Assembly (NCBI GenBank): GCA_016716765.1
Contig: JADJVA010000025.1
Span: 1 to 64,000, forward strand
Length of the DNA: 64,000 nucleotides
Direction: 5' to 3'
DNA from: Bdellovibrionales bacterium
GTDB lineage: Bacteria > Bdellovibrionota > Bdellovibrionia > Bdellovibrionales > UBA1609
Below the pieces are notes generated by a model. The model was not told the origin of the DNA and did no database searches. It worked only from the letters and a program-made list of their open reading frames with translations. The position numbers and the translations under genes were made by a program. Below are positions 17,429-26,091 of this stretch, in pieces; within the stretch, counting starts at the first letter, position 1, and every line of letters begins with the position of its first letter.

Positions 17429-17854
17429 ATGGTTGCTCGCCACGGCGCATGGCTCTCAGTGATGCTACTCTTTATTGGATTTGTTTTTTCAACGGCAGGA
17501 TGCTCAACGCCAGCCCATATGGCCTTTGATACGATTCAAGTCGGTCAGTCGAAATCAGATGTTGTAGAGATCATGGGCTCACCCCAGAAAACTATTCGTG
17601 TTAAGGATCAGGATCAGTGGGTTTTTGTCTTTTTTCATGGCGATGAACAAATCCTCAAAGGGGTGTCCTTTGAGAACGGACGAGTTATCGCAATCGAACA
17701 ATTCCGCCCAGAAACTCCTTTGGAAAGGGAGCTAAAAAGTGTTTCCTCGATGCGTGAGTATGAGGAAAAAATAAACTCTTCGCGTCAAAAAAACGAAAAT
17801 TTGAGACCTATTGATCTTGATTCTGTAGAAGAAGAAAAGGCACCCAAAAAATGA
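17429..17854 (+). CDS. SmpA/OmlA (BamE-like) lipoprotein
   Basis: A small outer-membrane-type lipoprotein: signal peptide with a cut at STAGC (Cys25), then a BamE/SmpA-like fold. The typical motif is FDTIQVGQSKSDVVEIMGSP, where BamE proteins have a GMT..V...LG..P pattern. Strands with QWVFVFFHGDE and VSFENGRVIAIEQ follow. BamE-fold proteins help assemble outer-membrane beta-barrels or act as small periplasmic modules. The C-terminal 40 residues are charged and probably unstructured (ends EEEKAPKK), unlike classical BamE. It stands alone and converges with lepB. Confidence 0.7.
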   Translation: MVARHGAWLSVMLLFIGFVFSTAGCSTPAHMAFDTIQVGQSKSDVVEIMGSPQKTIRVKDQDQWVFVFFHGDEQILKGVSFENGRVIAIEQFRPETPLERELKSVSSMREYEEKINSSRQKNENLRPIDLDSVEEEKAPKK

Positions 17855-17908
17855 ATATCAAGTGGAAGACCTCGCCATTTACAATAAAAGACAGGGAATG
17901 CGACGGAA

Positions 17909-18637
17909 TTAATTGATGCCTGTTGGCTTCTCTTCTCCTAAGTTTTCGTCTGAGGTCTGATAGAGATTTCTCCCCGTCCTTTCAAATTTAAATTTAGGAA
18001 CGAATCCATCAAATATCATCGAGTACAGAACGCGACTCGCTCTTCCCTTTAGCAGATCACGCGGAACTGTACCCCAAGCCCTGCTGTCGTTGCTGTTGTC
18101 TCGATTGTCCCCCATGAAAAAGAAATGATCCTCAGGCACCCGAAATTTGATCGTATCATACTGTTCCCGATAGGGCAGCCGCTGCACCGTGTGTTCATGG
18201 GTGGACATCAGCTCATGATACTTCATGCCAAGTCCATTTTTGTGAGCAGACTTCAATTGTTCGCGAGGGTCCTCTCCCGGCAGGAAGAATGTCTCTCCAT
18301 TGACTCGTATAAATCCTTCTTCAATTTCCAAAAAATCCCCTGGGAGTCCGATCAGGCGCTTTACCATCACGGTGTGATCACCAGGCTTTTCGAAAACCAC
18401 GATTTCTCCCCTGAGTGGTTCACCCAACCTAAATAAAACCAAGTTCGTGAACGGGACTTTTACTTGATAGGTTAGTTTATTTACGAAAATTCTATCACCA
18501 ATGGCAATTGTGGGTTCCATCGATCCGCTCGGAACATGGTACTGATCAGCAATGCTCACCCTAAAGAGAACAACAAAAACAAGAAATCCTACAAAAACCT
18601 TATTGGACTCCCAAAACTGAATTAACTTCTCACGCAT
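17909..18637 (-). CDS. lepB: Signal peptidase I LepB
   Basis: Membrane-bound serine/lysine protease that cuts signal peptides from exported proteins on the outer face of the inner membrane. It has one N-terminal membrane helix (residues 13-29), then the catalytic Ser39 in VPSGSMEPT and the general-base Lys93 in HTVMVKRLIGLPGD. The box FFMGDNRDNSNDSRAWG marks the S26 family. At 242 residues it is somewhat shorter than E. coli LepB. It is last in a same-strand gene string that starts with trmL and secA, so export functions are grouped. Confidence 0.93.
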   Translation of the reverse strand: MREKLIQFWESNKVFVGFLVFVVLFRVSIADQYHVPSGSMEPTIAIGDRIFVNKLTYQVKVPFTNLVLFRLGEPLRGEIVVFEKPGDHTVMVKRLIGLPGDFLEIEEGFIRVNGETFFLPGEDPREQLKSAHKNGLGMKYHELMSTHEHTVQRLPYREQYDTIKFRVPEDHFFFMGDNRDNSNDSRAWGTVPRDLLKGRASRVLYSMIFDGFVPKFKFERTGRNLYQTSDENLGEEKPTGIN

Positions 18638-18695
18638 TTAGACACACCCTTGAAAATTTGGGGCATAGTACCCCCTGATCAACTCTGACTCAAGC

Positions 18696-19223
18696 TCATT
18701 TCACCAATCGAATTCTCTCTTCCTTATGAATGCCTTCCTTGCGATGAGAAGATGGCGTTCGCTTTCCGCTTGGCTCTCCGGCCCCTGATAGTCGTGTGTC
18801 TGGCCCCTGAAAGGGCGCATATTTTTTATCGATTTTCTCTTTGATGGCAGAGAGGGAAGCATCAATTCCCATTTCCTTCTCAATCTGATCAATCGTCCGA
18901 TTTTTCATCGGGGCGTATTGCCGCTTTGATTCATTTCCCTTTTCAGGAAACCGATAGGTTAAATCCTTGAGAGTTTGATTGTACTGGTTAATTGATGTCT
19001 GTAATTCGGCATGCACACGCAATATTTCTTCGACAGTTTGAGTTCTGGTTCCAGCATCAGAAGAAGAATTCTTTCGAAGAATAAGTCCCTCTAGGGTTTT
19101 CTGATGAGTCGAGATTTCCAGCTCAAGATTTGACTTCTGCGAATAAAGTTTTGTGTATTCACTGCCGCCAGTCTTGGAAAATGACATATCCGCTCGCAAG
19201 AGAACAAGAATAAACATAACCAT
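18696..19223 (-). CDS. Secreted coiled-coil hypothetical protein (about 175 aa)
   Basis: Not a recognised family. With the start at ATG 19223 the first 18 residues resemble a signal peptide (MVMFILVLLRADMSFS). An upstream GTG at 19235 is closer to the AAGGAG box and could be the true start. The mature part is helical and charged, consistent with a coiled coil (YTKLYSQKSNLELEISTHQK, then VHAELQTSINQYNQTLKDL), followed by a basic tail. It lies between the zinc-ribbon gene and lepB on one strand, and may be a periplasmic partner of the export string. That role is inferred only from position. Confidence 0.5.
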   Translation of the reverse strand: MVMFILVLLRADMSFSKTGGSEYTKLYSQKSNLELEISTHQKTLEGLILRKNSSSDAGTRTQTVEEILRVHAELQTSINQYNQTLKDLTYRFPEKGNESKRQYAPMKNRTIDQIEKEMGIDASLSAIKEKIDKKYAPFQGPDTRLSGAGEPSGKRTPSSHRKEGIHKEERIRLVK

Positions 19224-19251
19224 TTGGTAGAACACCGGTTTATATCTCTCC

Positions 19252-20061
19252 TTAAGCCTTGTTAATTGCGGATTGTTCCCAACGGACTTCCAAAGGAAGT
19301 CCCTTGATTCTCTCAATAAAAATAGCGGCTTTCAAAGGTGTTAAGCTTTCAATGACCAAACAGCCAGAGTCAATCGTTCGCATTATTCCCTCGACATCCC
19401 ACAAAAATTTTCTGTCCGTCAAAGCACCCCTCACGTCTTCACGTATCTCTGGCGAATCAATCCCTTCGACGACAACTCGTACTCGAAGGGGTCCCTCTCT
19501 GCCCATCGACTCCTCAGAATTGCCATAAGCGGCCAGCTCATTCATGTTGGATAAGCCCCCTACTGACCCATTCTGGTTCGCACTGGAATTTTCAACTGCA
19601 CTGCCAGAGTAAACTTCTCCTTGATTTAGACTGAGATCCCCATCCAAAAAATTCTGATCTAATCTTAATTCCTCACCCTTTTGTGATTCCTCAAACTCCT
19701 GATCATCAACGTGATCAGCATCTGTCTGTTCGCTAACGCCAAACGGCAGATCATGATAGGGCCCTTTTTCTTCAAGCAGCATTCCTTCGTCTACGTTTTC
19801 GTCTAAAGAAAATTCGACAACGGCCATCTTGTCGGCCAACTCGATAGACCCCCCGCCTTCGCTGATATCTTCTGAGTCGAGGGCTTGAATTTGACCTTCT
19901 GATTCCCTCAAAGATGGAGGATTTTCCTCTTTGCTAGGCTCATCATAACTTCGAACTGAGCCATCAATCTCCAAAAACAGGGACGCGCCACATGAAGGAC
20001 AGCTCATAAGACCAAAATCTTCTTCGAGAAAGCCATTGCATACAGGACAAAGGGCAGCCAT
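19252..20061 (-). CDS. Zinc-ribbon hypothetical protein (269 aa)
   Basis: Residues 1-26 form a zinc ribbon with two CxxC pairs (CPVCNGFLEEDF, then CPSCGASLF). A long acidic, low-complexity linker (about 30-165) is rich in Glu, Asp and Ser. A C-terminal domain (about 175-269) has alternating strands and helices (LRVRVVVEGIDSPEIREDV, then CLVIESLTPLKAAIFIERI) and might be a small alpha/beta domain. The start is ATG 20061 with a GAGG box seven bases upstream. It follows secA in the same direction with a gap of about 60 bases. No function can be named. Confidence 0.6.
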   Translation of the reverse strand: MAALCPVCNGFLEEDFGLMSCPSCGASLFLEIDGSVRSYDEPSKEENPPSLRESEGQIQALDSEDISEGGGSIELADKMAVVEFSLDENVDEGMLLEEKGPYHDLPFGVSEQTDADHVDDQEFEESQKGEELRLDQNFLDGDLSLNQGEVYSGSAVENSSANQNGSVGGLSNMNELAAYGNSEESMGREGPLRVRVVVEGIDSPEIREDVRGALTDRKFLWDVEGIMRTIDSGCLVIESLTPLKAAIFIERIKGLPLEVRWEQSAINKA

Positions 20062-20119
20062 AGTCAATCCTCGCTCGAAGCCAATCCCAGGGAACAGCTC
20101 CCCTCATCCTACTTTGGTT

Positions 20120-22849
20120 TTAAAATTTAAGCTTCTTCTTGTTCTTCTTTTCCGCCTCGCGGCGCTGAGCACGGTTTAATTTTGGGTAATCATTTGAGTC
20201 ACCCCCACGGGACAGAAACATCTCCTGCCCCCGAGGTGGTTGACCACCTCGACCTTCGTCAGGATGTGCAAAAGGAAGTCCTGCGCCCGCGGTTGGCGCA
20301 CCAAAACTTCCAATCGCTTCCTCTTTTGGTCCCTCATAACTAAATTCTGACTCATTAAAATCACGGGCACGTTCCTCAGAGAACTCCTCAGCTGCCAATT
20401 CAGGTGAAACCACCTGAATTTTCAGTAACTTCTCTATGGTTTCCACCATGACCATTGCATTCATCGATTCAAATGCCGTGAAGGCTTCTTTCTTGTATTC
20501 GATGACCGGATCTTTCTGCGCGTAGGCGCGAAGATTAATCCCCTCTTTCAAGCGATCAATGCTCTGCAGATGCTCCTTCCACTTGTGATCTATTGTCTGC
20601 AACAAGATCATTTTGGCAATCTGCTCAAAATGTTCACCAAGCTGGATTTTCTGTCGATCGTAGACAGCCTTTACTGCCTCACTGACCACATTTGTCAGCG
20701 TGTCACTCGGAAGGTTCGCGAGCTGTTCCTTTTCAAAGGTAACCCCAAACTGCTGACGCAAAGCAGTATTTAGCCCCTCCAGATCCCATTCGCTGGTCTT
20801 CACTCTTTCATTGGCAAAGGTATCTAGAATTTGAGAACTGACTTCGCCCAAGAAGTCCAAAACCGTTCGCTCGATGTTCTTTCCTGCCAAAAGCATTCGC
20901 CGTTGCGTGTAAATTGCGTGACGCTGCTTATTCATAACATCGTCATATTCCAAAAGATGTTTACGTATGTCGAAATTATGTCCTTCAACTTTCCGTTGCG
21001 CTCCCTCAATGGCCCTTGTCACCATGCCAGCAACAATTGGCTCATCCTCTGGAACCTTCAAGGTATTCATTATTTTTTGAATTCGTTCACCATTAAAAAT
21101 TCTCATCAAGTTATCTTCGAGAGATAAATAAAAACGGGATTCTCCAGGATCTCCTTGACGGCCAGAGCGACCCCGAAGCTGATTATCGATCCGCCGAGAT
21201 TCATGTCTTTCGGTTCCAATAATGTACAATCCCCCGGCGCCAACCACTTCTGATCTTTCTCTTCCACACAAATCTTTATACTTGGCTAAGGTTTCTATGT
21301 ACTGGTCAGATGACTCTACCAATCCACCCTGTTTTGCCAAAAACTCTGCATTTCCGCCCAAAACAATATCAGTCCCACGACCCGCCATATTCGTCGCAAT
21401 CGTTATAGATCCCTTTCGTCCTGCCTGGGCTACAATTTCGGCCTCACGCTCGTGGTGCTTGGCATTCAAAACATTATGGGTCACGCCCATTCGCTTGAGG
21501 GCCGAACTTAACTTCTCAGATTTTTCAATACTTACTGTCCCCACAAGGCAAGGCTGACCCTTTGTATTTCTCTCTTTGATGTCCTCAGCAATAGCCTTGA
21601 ATTTTGCTGTTTCGGTTTTATAAACCACGTCATCTTTATCTTGACGACAAATTGGCATATTTGTTGGAATCACGAAAACATCAAGGTTATAGATCTTTTT
21701 AAACTCGACAGCTTCAGTTTCCGCAGTTCCCGTCATTCCCCCCATTTTATTGTACATTCGGAAGTAGTTCTGAAACGTAATCGTCGCAAGAGTTTGATTT
21801 TCGCTCTTCACCCTAACGCCCTCTTTTGCCTCTATTGCCTGGTGTAGTCCATCGCTCCACCTTCTTCCTGGCATCAGTCTCCCAGTAAACTCATCAACAA
21901 TAACAACCTCTCCATCCTTAATCATATAATCGACATCAAGTTTATAGAGATGATAAGCTTTCAATCCCTGATAGATGTGGTGCAAGAGCGCGATGTGACG
22001 TGGATCATAAAGATTATCAATACCAAGCATTTCTTCAGCGCGACTATTTCCCTCTTCTGTCAGAGAAGCTGTTTTCGATTTTTCTTCCATTGTGAAATGA
22101 ATGTCTAATTTCAGATGAGGAATAATCTTATTTATCTCATAGTATTTATCTGTAGAGTCTTCAGAGGGTCCCGAAATAATCAGCGGGGTTCTCGCCTCAT
22201 CGATAAGAATAGAATCACATTCGTCAACAATTGCAAAGTTAAGCTCCCTCTGAACATAGTCACGTAGGTCAAATTTCATATTGTCGCGAAGATAGTCAAA
22301 TCCAAATTCGTTATTTGTACCATAGGTAATATCCGCACCGTAGCTTTCTTGCCTCTGCCGATCATCCAGATCGTGAACAATCGTTCCGGTCGTCATGCCA
22401 AGCCATTTATAAAGGCGACCCATCCACTCTTCGTCCCTCTTCGCCAAATAATCATTCACGGTGACAACGTGAACCCCTTTTTTTGTCAGGCTATTAAGGT
22501 AAACAGGTAGCGTCGCCACCAAGGTTTTACCCTCTCCCGTTCTCATCTCCGCAATGGCCCCTTTATGTAAGGTCATGCCACCTATCAACTGCACATCGTA
22601 ATGACGCATGCCTAAGACTCGGCTCGCAGCCTCACGGCAAACGGCAAAGGATTCGGGCAAAACGCTATCCAGAGATTCTCCGTTGGCGATTCTTTCAATA
22701 AAAGCAGGCGTCATGGCCTTTAGGTCATCATTGGACATCGCCTTGAATTTAGGCTCCCAACGATTGATTTCTTGGACGACCGGCTGAAGGAGCTTCATAT
22801 CCCGCTCATGTTTTGTACCAAAAAGTCTCGATAAAGTTTTTACAAACAT
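20120..22849 (-). CDS. secA: Preprotein translocase ATPase SecA
   Basis: The motor that pushes unfolded precursors through SecYEG. It is full-length (909 residues). Walker A is GEGKT at 105-109, and the Walker B/DEAD region is VDECDSILIDEARTP. The second nucleotide-binding fold has VGTVSIEKSEKLS, TNMAGRGTDIVLGG and GRSGRQGDPGES. The helical wing and scaffold domains are present up to about residue 830. The C-terminus lacks the usual CxCxnCH zinc site and ends in a basic tail (RREAEKKNKKKLKF), so SecB or ribosome binding may be altered. It is flanked by trmL upstream and the zinc-ribbon gene downstream. Confidence 0.97.
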   Translation of the reverse strand: MFVKTLSRLFGTKHERDMKLLQPVVQEINRWEPKFKAMSNDDLKAMTPAFIERIANGESLDSVLPESFAVCREAASRVLGMRHYDVQLIGGMTLHKGAIAEMRTGEGKTLVATLPVYLNSLTKKGVHVVTVNDYLAKRDEEWMGRLYKWLGMTTGTIVHDLDDRQRQESYGADITYGTNNEFGFDYLRDNMKFDLRDYVQRELNFAIVDECDSILIDEARTPLIISGPSEDSTDKYYEINKIIPHLKLDIHFTMEEKSKTASLTEEGNSRAEEMLGIDNLYDPRHIALLHHIYQGLKAYHLYKLDVDYMIKDGEVVIVDEFTGRLMPGRRWSDGLHQAIEAKEGVRVKSENQTLATITFQNYFRMYNKMGGMTGTAETEAVEFKKIYNLDVFVIPTNMPICRQDKDDVVYKTETAKFKAIAEDIKERNTKGQPCLVGTVSIEKSEKLSSALKRMGVTHNVLNAKHHEREAEIVAQAGRKGSITIATNMAGRGTDIVLGGNAEFLAKQGGLVESSDQYIETLAKYKDLCGRERSEVVGAGGLYIIGTERHESRRIDNQLRGRSGRQGDPGESRFYLSLEDNLMRIFNGERIQKIMNTLKVPEDEPIVAGMVTRAIEGAQRKVEGHNFDIRKHLLEYDDVMNKQRHAIYTQRRMLLAGKNIERTVLDFLGEVSSQILDTFANERVKTSEWDLEGLNTALRQQFGVTFEKEQLANLPSDTLTNVVSEAVKAVYDRQKIQLGEHFEQIAKMILLQTIDHKWKEHLQSIDRLKEGINLRAYAQKDPVIEYKKEAFTAFESMNAMVMVETIEKLLKIQVVSPELAAEEFSEERARDFNESEFSYEGPKEEAIGSFGAPTAGAGLPFAHPDEGRGGQPPRGQEMFLSRGGDSNDYPKLNRAQRREAEKKNKKKLKF

Positions 22850-23005
22850 CTCATATTCCTAAAGTTTGATAATAAACAGGGATCCATTATGTTATCTAGG
22901 TCGGAGATTGGCAACATCGGGTACATAAAGATTTTTCGGTCTGGCAACAGGGCGCCTCGCGCGTCAATCAATTGCCTCAGCTTTCCATCGAAAAAAAGCT
23001 CAGAA

Positions 23006-23479
23006 TCACTTGAAATCAAATTGCCTCACCCCTTCGTAAAGAACCACAGCTACCGAGGTTGCAAGATTTAGACTCCTGATCGATCCACGCATGGGAATTT
23101 GATAAGTTTGGGAGGCAAAAGTTGTAATAATTTCTTCTTTCAAGCCTCTCGTTTCGCAGCCAAACACCAGCCAGTCTCCGACCTGAAATTCAATCTCATA
23201 GATCGGCCTCTCTGCTTTCGTCGACAGAAAGAACACTCTCGACTTATCCGAAACTGTCTCCCACCATTCGCCCCAATGGGAATACTCTGCCCATTCAAGA
23301 TGGGGCCAGTAATCCAGGCCCGCTCTTTTAAGCTGCCTATCTGAGATTTCGAATCCAAGGGGACCTACCAAATGAAGAGAGGAATGATAACCCACGCAGG
23401 TTCTGCCAATATTGCCAGTGTTCTGAGGGATTTCAGGTTGAATCAACACGACATTAAACAGATTCACTGGGTATTTCAT
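23006..23479 (-). CDS. trmL: tRNA (cytidine/uridine-2'-O)-methyltransferase TrmL
   Basis: A SPOUT-family enzyme that methylates the 2'-O of the wobble nucleotide in certain tRNA-Leu species. Signatures of the trefoil-knot fold are IPQNTGNIGRTC near the N-terminus, FGCETRGL in the middle and IPMRGSIRSLNLATSVAVVL at the end. The length of 157 residues is normal for TrmL. The start ATG 23479 has an AGGAG box at good spacing. It heads the string that continues with secA. Confidence 0.88.
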   Translation of the reverse strand: MKYPVNLFNVVLIQPEIPQNTGNIGRTCVGYHSSLHLVGPLGFEISDRQLKRAGLDYWPHLEWAEYSHWGEWWETVSDKSRVFFLSTKAERPIYEIEFQVGDWLVFGCETRGLKEEIITTFASQTYQIPMRGSIRSLNLATSVAVVLYEGVRQFDFK

Positions 23480-23665
23480 GCCACTCCTAATCGCAGCGAA
23501 AATTAGCCGCGAAAGTTTTACCAAATTGATTCGCTCGATTTCCTTCGCCAACCGCTCCCCCGCGCTTGGCCTGAGGGAACGGGAATACCATTAATCACTT
23601 GTAATTTACAGTTTGACTGAAGAATTTGTTTTGGTATGTTCTCGCAAACCCGCCTAGAGAGAATA

Positions 23666-24004
23666 ATGAAAAAGATTGAGGCCATAATCAAGCCCTTCAA
23701 ATTGGATGATGTTGTCGAAGCCCTATCCGAGCTTGGGATAGAAGGCGTCTCCGTAACTGAAATCAAGGGATTCGGACGACAAAAGGGCAGAACTGAAATC
23801 TACAAGGGCGCAGAATATGTCGTGGATTTCCTCCCAAAAGTTAAATTAGAAATTATTTTGAACGATGCCCTTGTTGAATCTGCGGTTGAAACGATTCAGC
23901 GAGCGGCTCACACTGGAAAAATTGGCGATGGAAAGATTTTTATCCTTCCTGTTGAAGGCGCCTTACGAATAAGAACCGGCGAGAGAAACGAGGAAGCTGT
24001 CTGA
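23666..24004 (+). CDS. glnB: PII nitrogen regulatory protein GlnB/GlnK
   Basis: A small trimeric PII signalling protein of 112 residues that senses 2-oxoglutarate and ATP and controls nitrogen assimilation. The T-loop is intact and has Tyr51 in KGAEYVVDFLPK, the site uridylylated by GlnD in proteobacteria. Conserved pieces are MKKIEAIIKPFKLDDVVEAL, TEIKGFGRQKG and GDGKIFILPVEGALRIRTGE. It lies directly upstream of glnA, with about 100 bases between them and both on the plus strand. No amtB gene is adjacent, so the GlnB rather than the GlnK name is a positional choice. Confidence 0.93.
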   Translation: MKKIEAIIKPFKLDDVVEALSELGIEGVSVTEIKGFGRQKGRTEIYKGAEYVVDFLPKVKLEIILNDALVESAVETIQRAAHTGKIGDGKIFILPVEGALRIRTGERNEEAV

Positions 24005-24112
24005 ACTGTGGAGGTTCGCAGACATCCTGTAGCACGATTCGTATGGCCACATAATATGAAGAATGACCTAGTTAGTTACATTTGATTAACTGTTTAAATC
24101 TAAGGAGACAAA

Positions 24113-25525
24113 ATGAAGCCAGCAGATGCCATAAAGTTCGCAAAAGAGCGTGGATGTAAAATGGTGGATTTTAAATTCACTGACCTGCCAGGAATGTGGC
24201 AACACTTCACCATTCCGATTGGTGAGCTGTCCGTTGAGGTTTTTGAAGACGGACTCGGCTTCGACGGAAGTTCGATTCGTGGTTGGCGCAATATTCACGA
24301 ATCCGACATGCTCGTCATGCCCGACGCATCAACTGCGCTTGTTGACCCCTTTATGCAAGTTCCCACTCTTTCGCTCACTTGCGATGTCGTTCTTCCTGAA
24401 ACTGGAGAACCCTACGATCGAGATCCTCGTAACGTCATAAAACGGGCAAACTCCTTCCTGAAATCAACTGGTCTTGCAGACACAGCATATTTTGGACCTG
24501 AAGCTGAGTTTTTTATCTTCGATGACGTTCGCTATGAACAAACTGCCTATGGTGGGTTCTATCAGGTCGACTCTGATGAGGCGACCTGGAATTCGGGTCG
24601 AGATGAAGGTCGAAATCTCGGGTATAAGCCACGTCACAAAGAGGGTTATTTTCCAGCTCTCCCCTCCGACACGCATCATGACTTGCGCACTGAAATCTGT
24701 TTGGAACTCGAAAAATGCGGAATGATCGTTGAAAGACAGCACCATGAAGTCGCAACGGCTGGTCAGGGTGAAATTGATATTCGATATGACTCGATGATCG
24801 AAATGGCCGACAAAATGCAGTGGTTCAAATATATCGTGAAGAACGTCGCCCGTCGTCACGGAAAGTCGGCCACGTTTATGCCAAAGCCAATTTACGGGGA
24901 CAATGGATCCGGAATGCATACTCACGTTTCTCTTTGGAAGGGCGGAGAGCCTCTTTTTGCGGGCGACAAGTATGCAGGTCTTAGCGATATGGGTCTCTAT
25001 TTTATCGGGGGCATTTTGAAACATGCTCCAGCAATCTGCGCATTTACCAACCCAACAACAAACTCTTATAAACGGCTCGTACCTGGATTTGAAGCACCCA
25101 CAAAGTTGGCTTATAGTTTCCGCAATCGCTCTGCGGCAATCCGAATTCCCAACTCAGGACCTAACCCCAAGGCAAAACGCTTGGAATTTAGAACACCAGA
25201 TCCAAGCTGCAATGTCTATTTTGCGATGTCCGCAATCCTTATGGCTGGCCTCGATGGAGTTATGAATAAAATTCATCCTGGAGACCCTCTAGACAAAGAT
25301 ATCTATGGATTGCCACCAGAGGAAGCGGCGAAGGTCCCAAGCGTTCCAGCGACACTTGACCGATCCCTCAAAGCTCTTCAAGAGGACATGGATTTTCTTC
25401 TTAAGGGTGATGTTTTTAGCAAGGATTTGATTCAGACTTGGATTGATTACAAATACGAAAGAGAGATTATTCCCTCTTTGCAGAGGCCTTCTCCTTTTGA
25501 ATTCTATCTGTATTACGATCTATAG
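24113..25525 (+). CDS. glnA: Type I glutamine synthetase GlnA
   Basis: Makes glutamine from glutamate, ammonia and ATP. It is full-length (470 residues). The N-terminal beta-grasp domain includes DFKFTDLPGMWQH and FDGSSIRGW. The catalytic domain has GPEAEFFIFDDVRY, KPIYGDNGSGMHTH, and the NRSAAIRIP ATP-site block. The adenylylation tyrosine lies in KDIYGLPPEEA, which is typical of the I-beta type controlled by GlnE. TAAGGAGAC precedes the ATG. It is followed by a clear terminator at 25575, so glnB-glnA probably form one unit. Confidence 0.97.
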   Translation: MKPADAIKFAKERGCKMVDFKFTDLPGMWQHFTIPIGELSVEVFEDGLGFDGSSIRGWRNIHESDMLVMPDASTALVDPFMQVPTLSLTCDVVLPETGEPYDRDPRNVIKRANSFLKSTGLADTAYFGPEAEFFIFDDVRYEQTAYGGFYQVDSDEATWNSGRDEGRNLGYKPRHKEGYFPALPSDTHHDLRTEICLELEKCGMIVERQHHEVATAGQGEIDIRYDSMIEMADKMQWFKYIVKNVARRHGKSATFMPKPIYGDNGSGMHTHVSLWKGGEPLFAGDKYAGLSDMGLYFIGGILKHAPAICAFTNPTTNSYKRLVPGFEAPTKLAYSFRNRSAAIRIPNSGPNPKAKRLEFRTPDPSCNVYFAMSAILMAGLDGVMNKIHPGDPLDKDIYGLPPEEAAKVPSVPATLDRSLKALQEDMDFLLKGDVFSKDLIQTWIDYKYEREIIPSLQRPSPFEFYLYYDL

Positions 25526-25574
25526 GATCATACAACCTGTTCCATAGTGGAGCTTTTTGCCACAAAAGAAAAGG

Positions 25575-25603
25575 CCGACTTCTCAAAGAGTCGGTTTTTC
25601 TTT
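25575..25603 (+). terminator. Rho-independent terminator after glnA
   Basis: CCGACT (25575-25580) pairs with AGTCGG (25589-25594) around an eight-base loop, followed by TTTTTCTTTT. It lies about 50 bases after the glnA stop. Confidence 0.85.
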
Positions 25604-25677
25604 TGGCAGATATGAAGACCTTTGCTAGTCTCTTCTTTGAGTTTAAATAACGCGAATCGAGACAGGGTAGATGACAT

Positions 25678-26088
25678 ATGGATGATGTAATTACTTACAT
25701 GGGATATGAGTGGATTCAGGCTGAAGAAGACGGCATTATTTCTATTGGAATTAACGAGGCCGGTCTCGATGAGTTTTCGGAAATTTTGAGTATTGTCCTT
25801 CCTGAGGAAGGTGAAATTGTCAGCCCGGATGGCATTTGTGGTGAGCTGGAAACAGACCAGGGGCCTTTAAATCTGTACTCGCCCTTAAAAGGACGAGTGG
25901 TTGAACTCAATGATGCCGTCATTGAAAACCCCTCTCTCATTCTTGAAGATTGCTATGGCGATGGCTGGCTCTTCAAAATTGAGGCAGATCGAACTGAAGA
26001 CATTGACCGTCTTGCCAGAGCCAGCAGCTCTGATGATGACGACGACGATGACGATCATTTGAAGAATCGCGGCAACGAAGAGGATTAG
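25678..26088 (+). CDS. GcvH-like protein lacking the lipoyl lysine
   Basis: The first 100 residues follow the glycine-cleavage H-protein / lipoyl-carrier fold (GYEWIQAEEDGIISIGINEA, then VLPEEGEIVS, then LYSPLKGRVVELNDAVIENP). True GcvH proteins carry the lipoylated Lys in an ESVKA motif before the YSP turn; here that segment is ELETDQGPLNLYSP and contains no Lys. It therefore cannot be lipoylated in the usual way. The C-terminus adds an acidic tail with a run of eight Asp followed by HLKNRGNEED. No glycine-cleavage genes are nearby. It is convergent with spoVR. It may act as a non-catalytic binding domain; function unknown. Confidence 0.7.
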   Translation: MDDVITYMGYEWIQAEEDGIISIGINEAGLDEFSEILSIVLPEEGEIVSPDGICGELETDQGPLNLYSPLKGRVVELNDAVIENPSLILEDCYGDGWLFKIEADRTEDIDRLARASSSDDDDDDDDHLKNRGNEED

Positions 26089-26091
26089 ATC

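Noticed and set aside
24464..25024. Minus-strand frame of 186 codons
   Set aside because: It lies opposite glnA, a certain gene, and shows no protein similarity.
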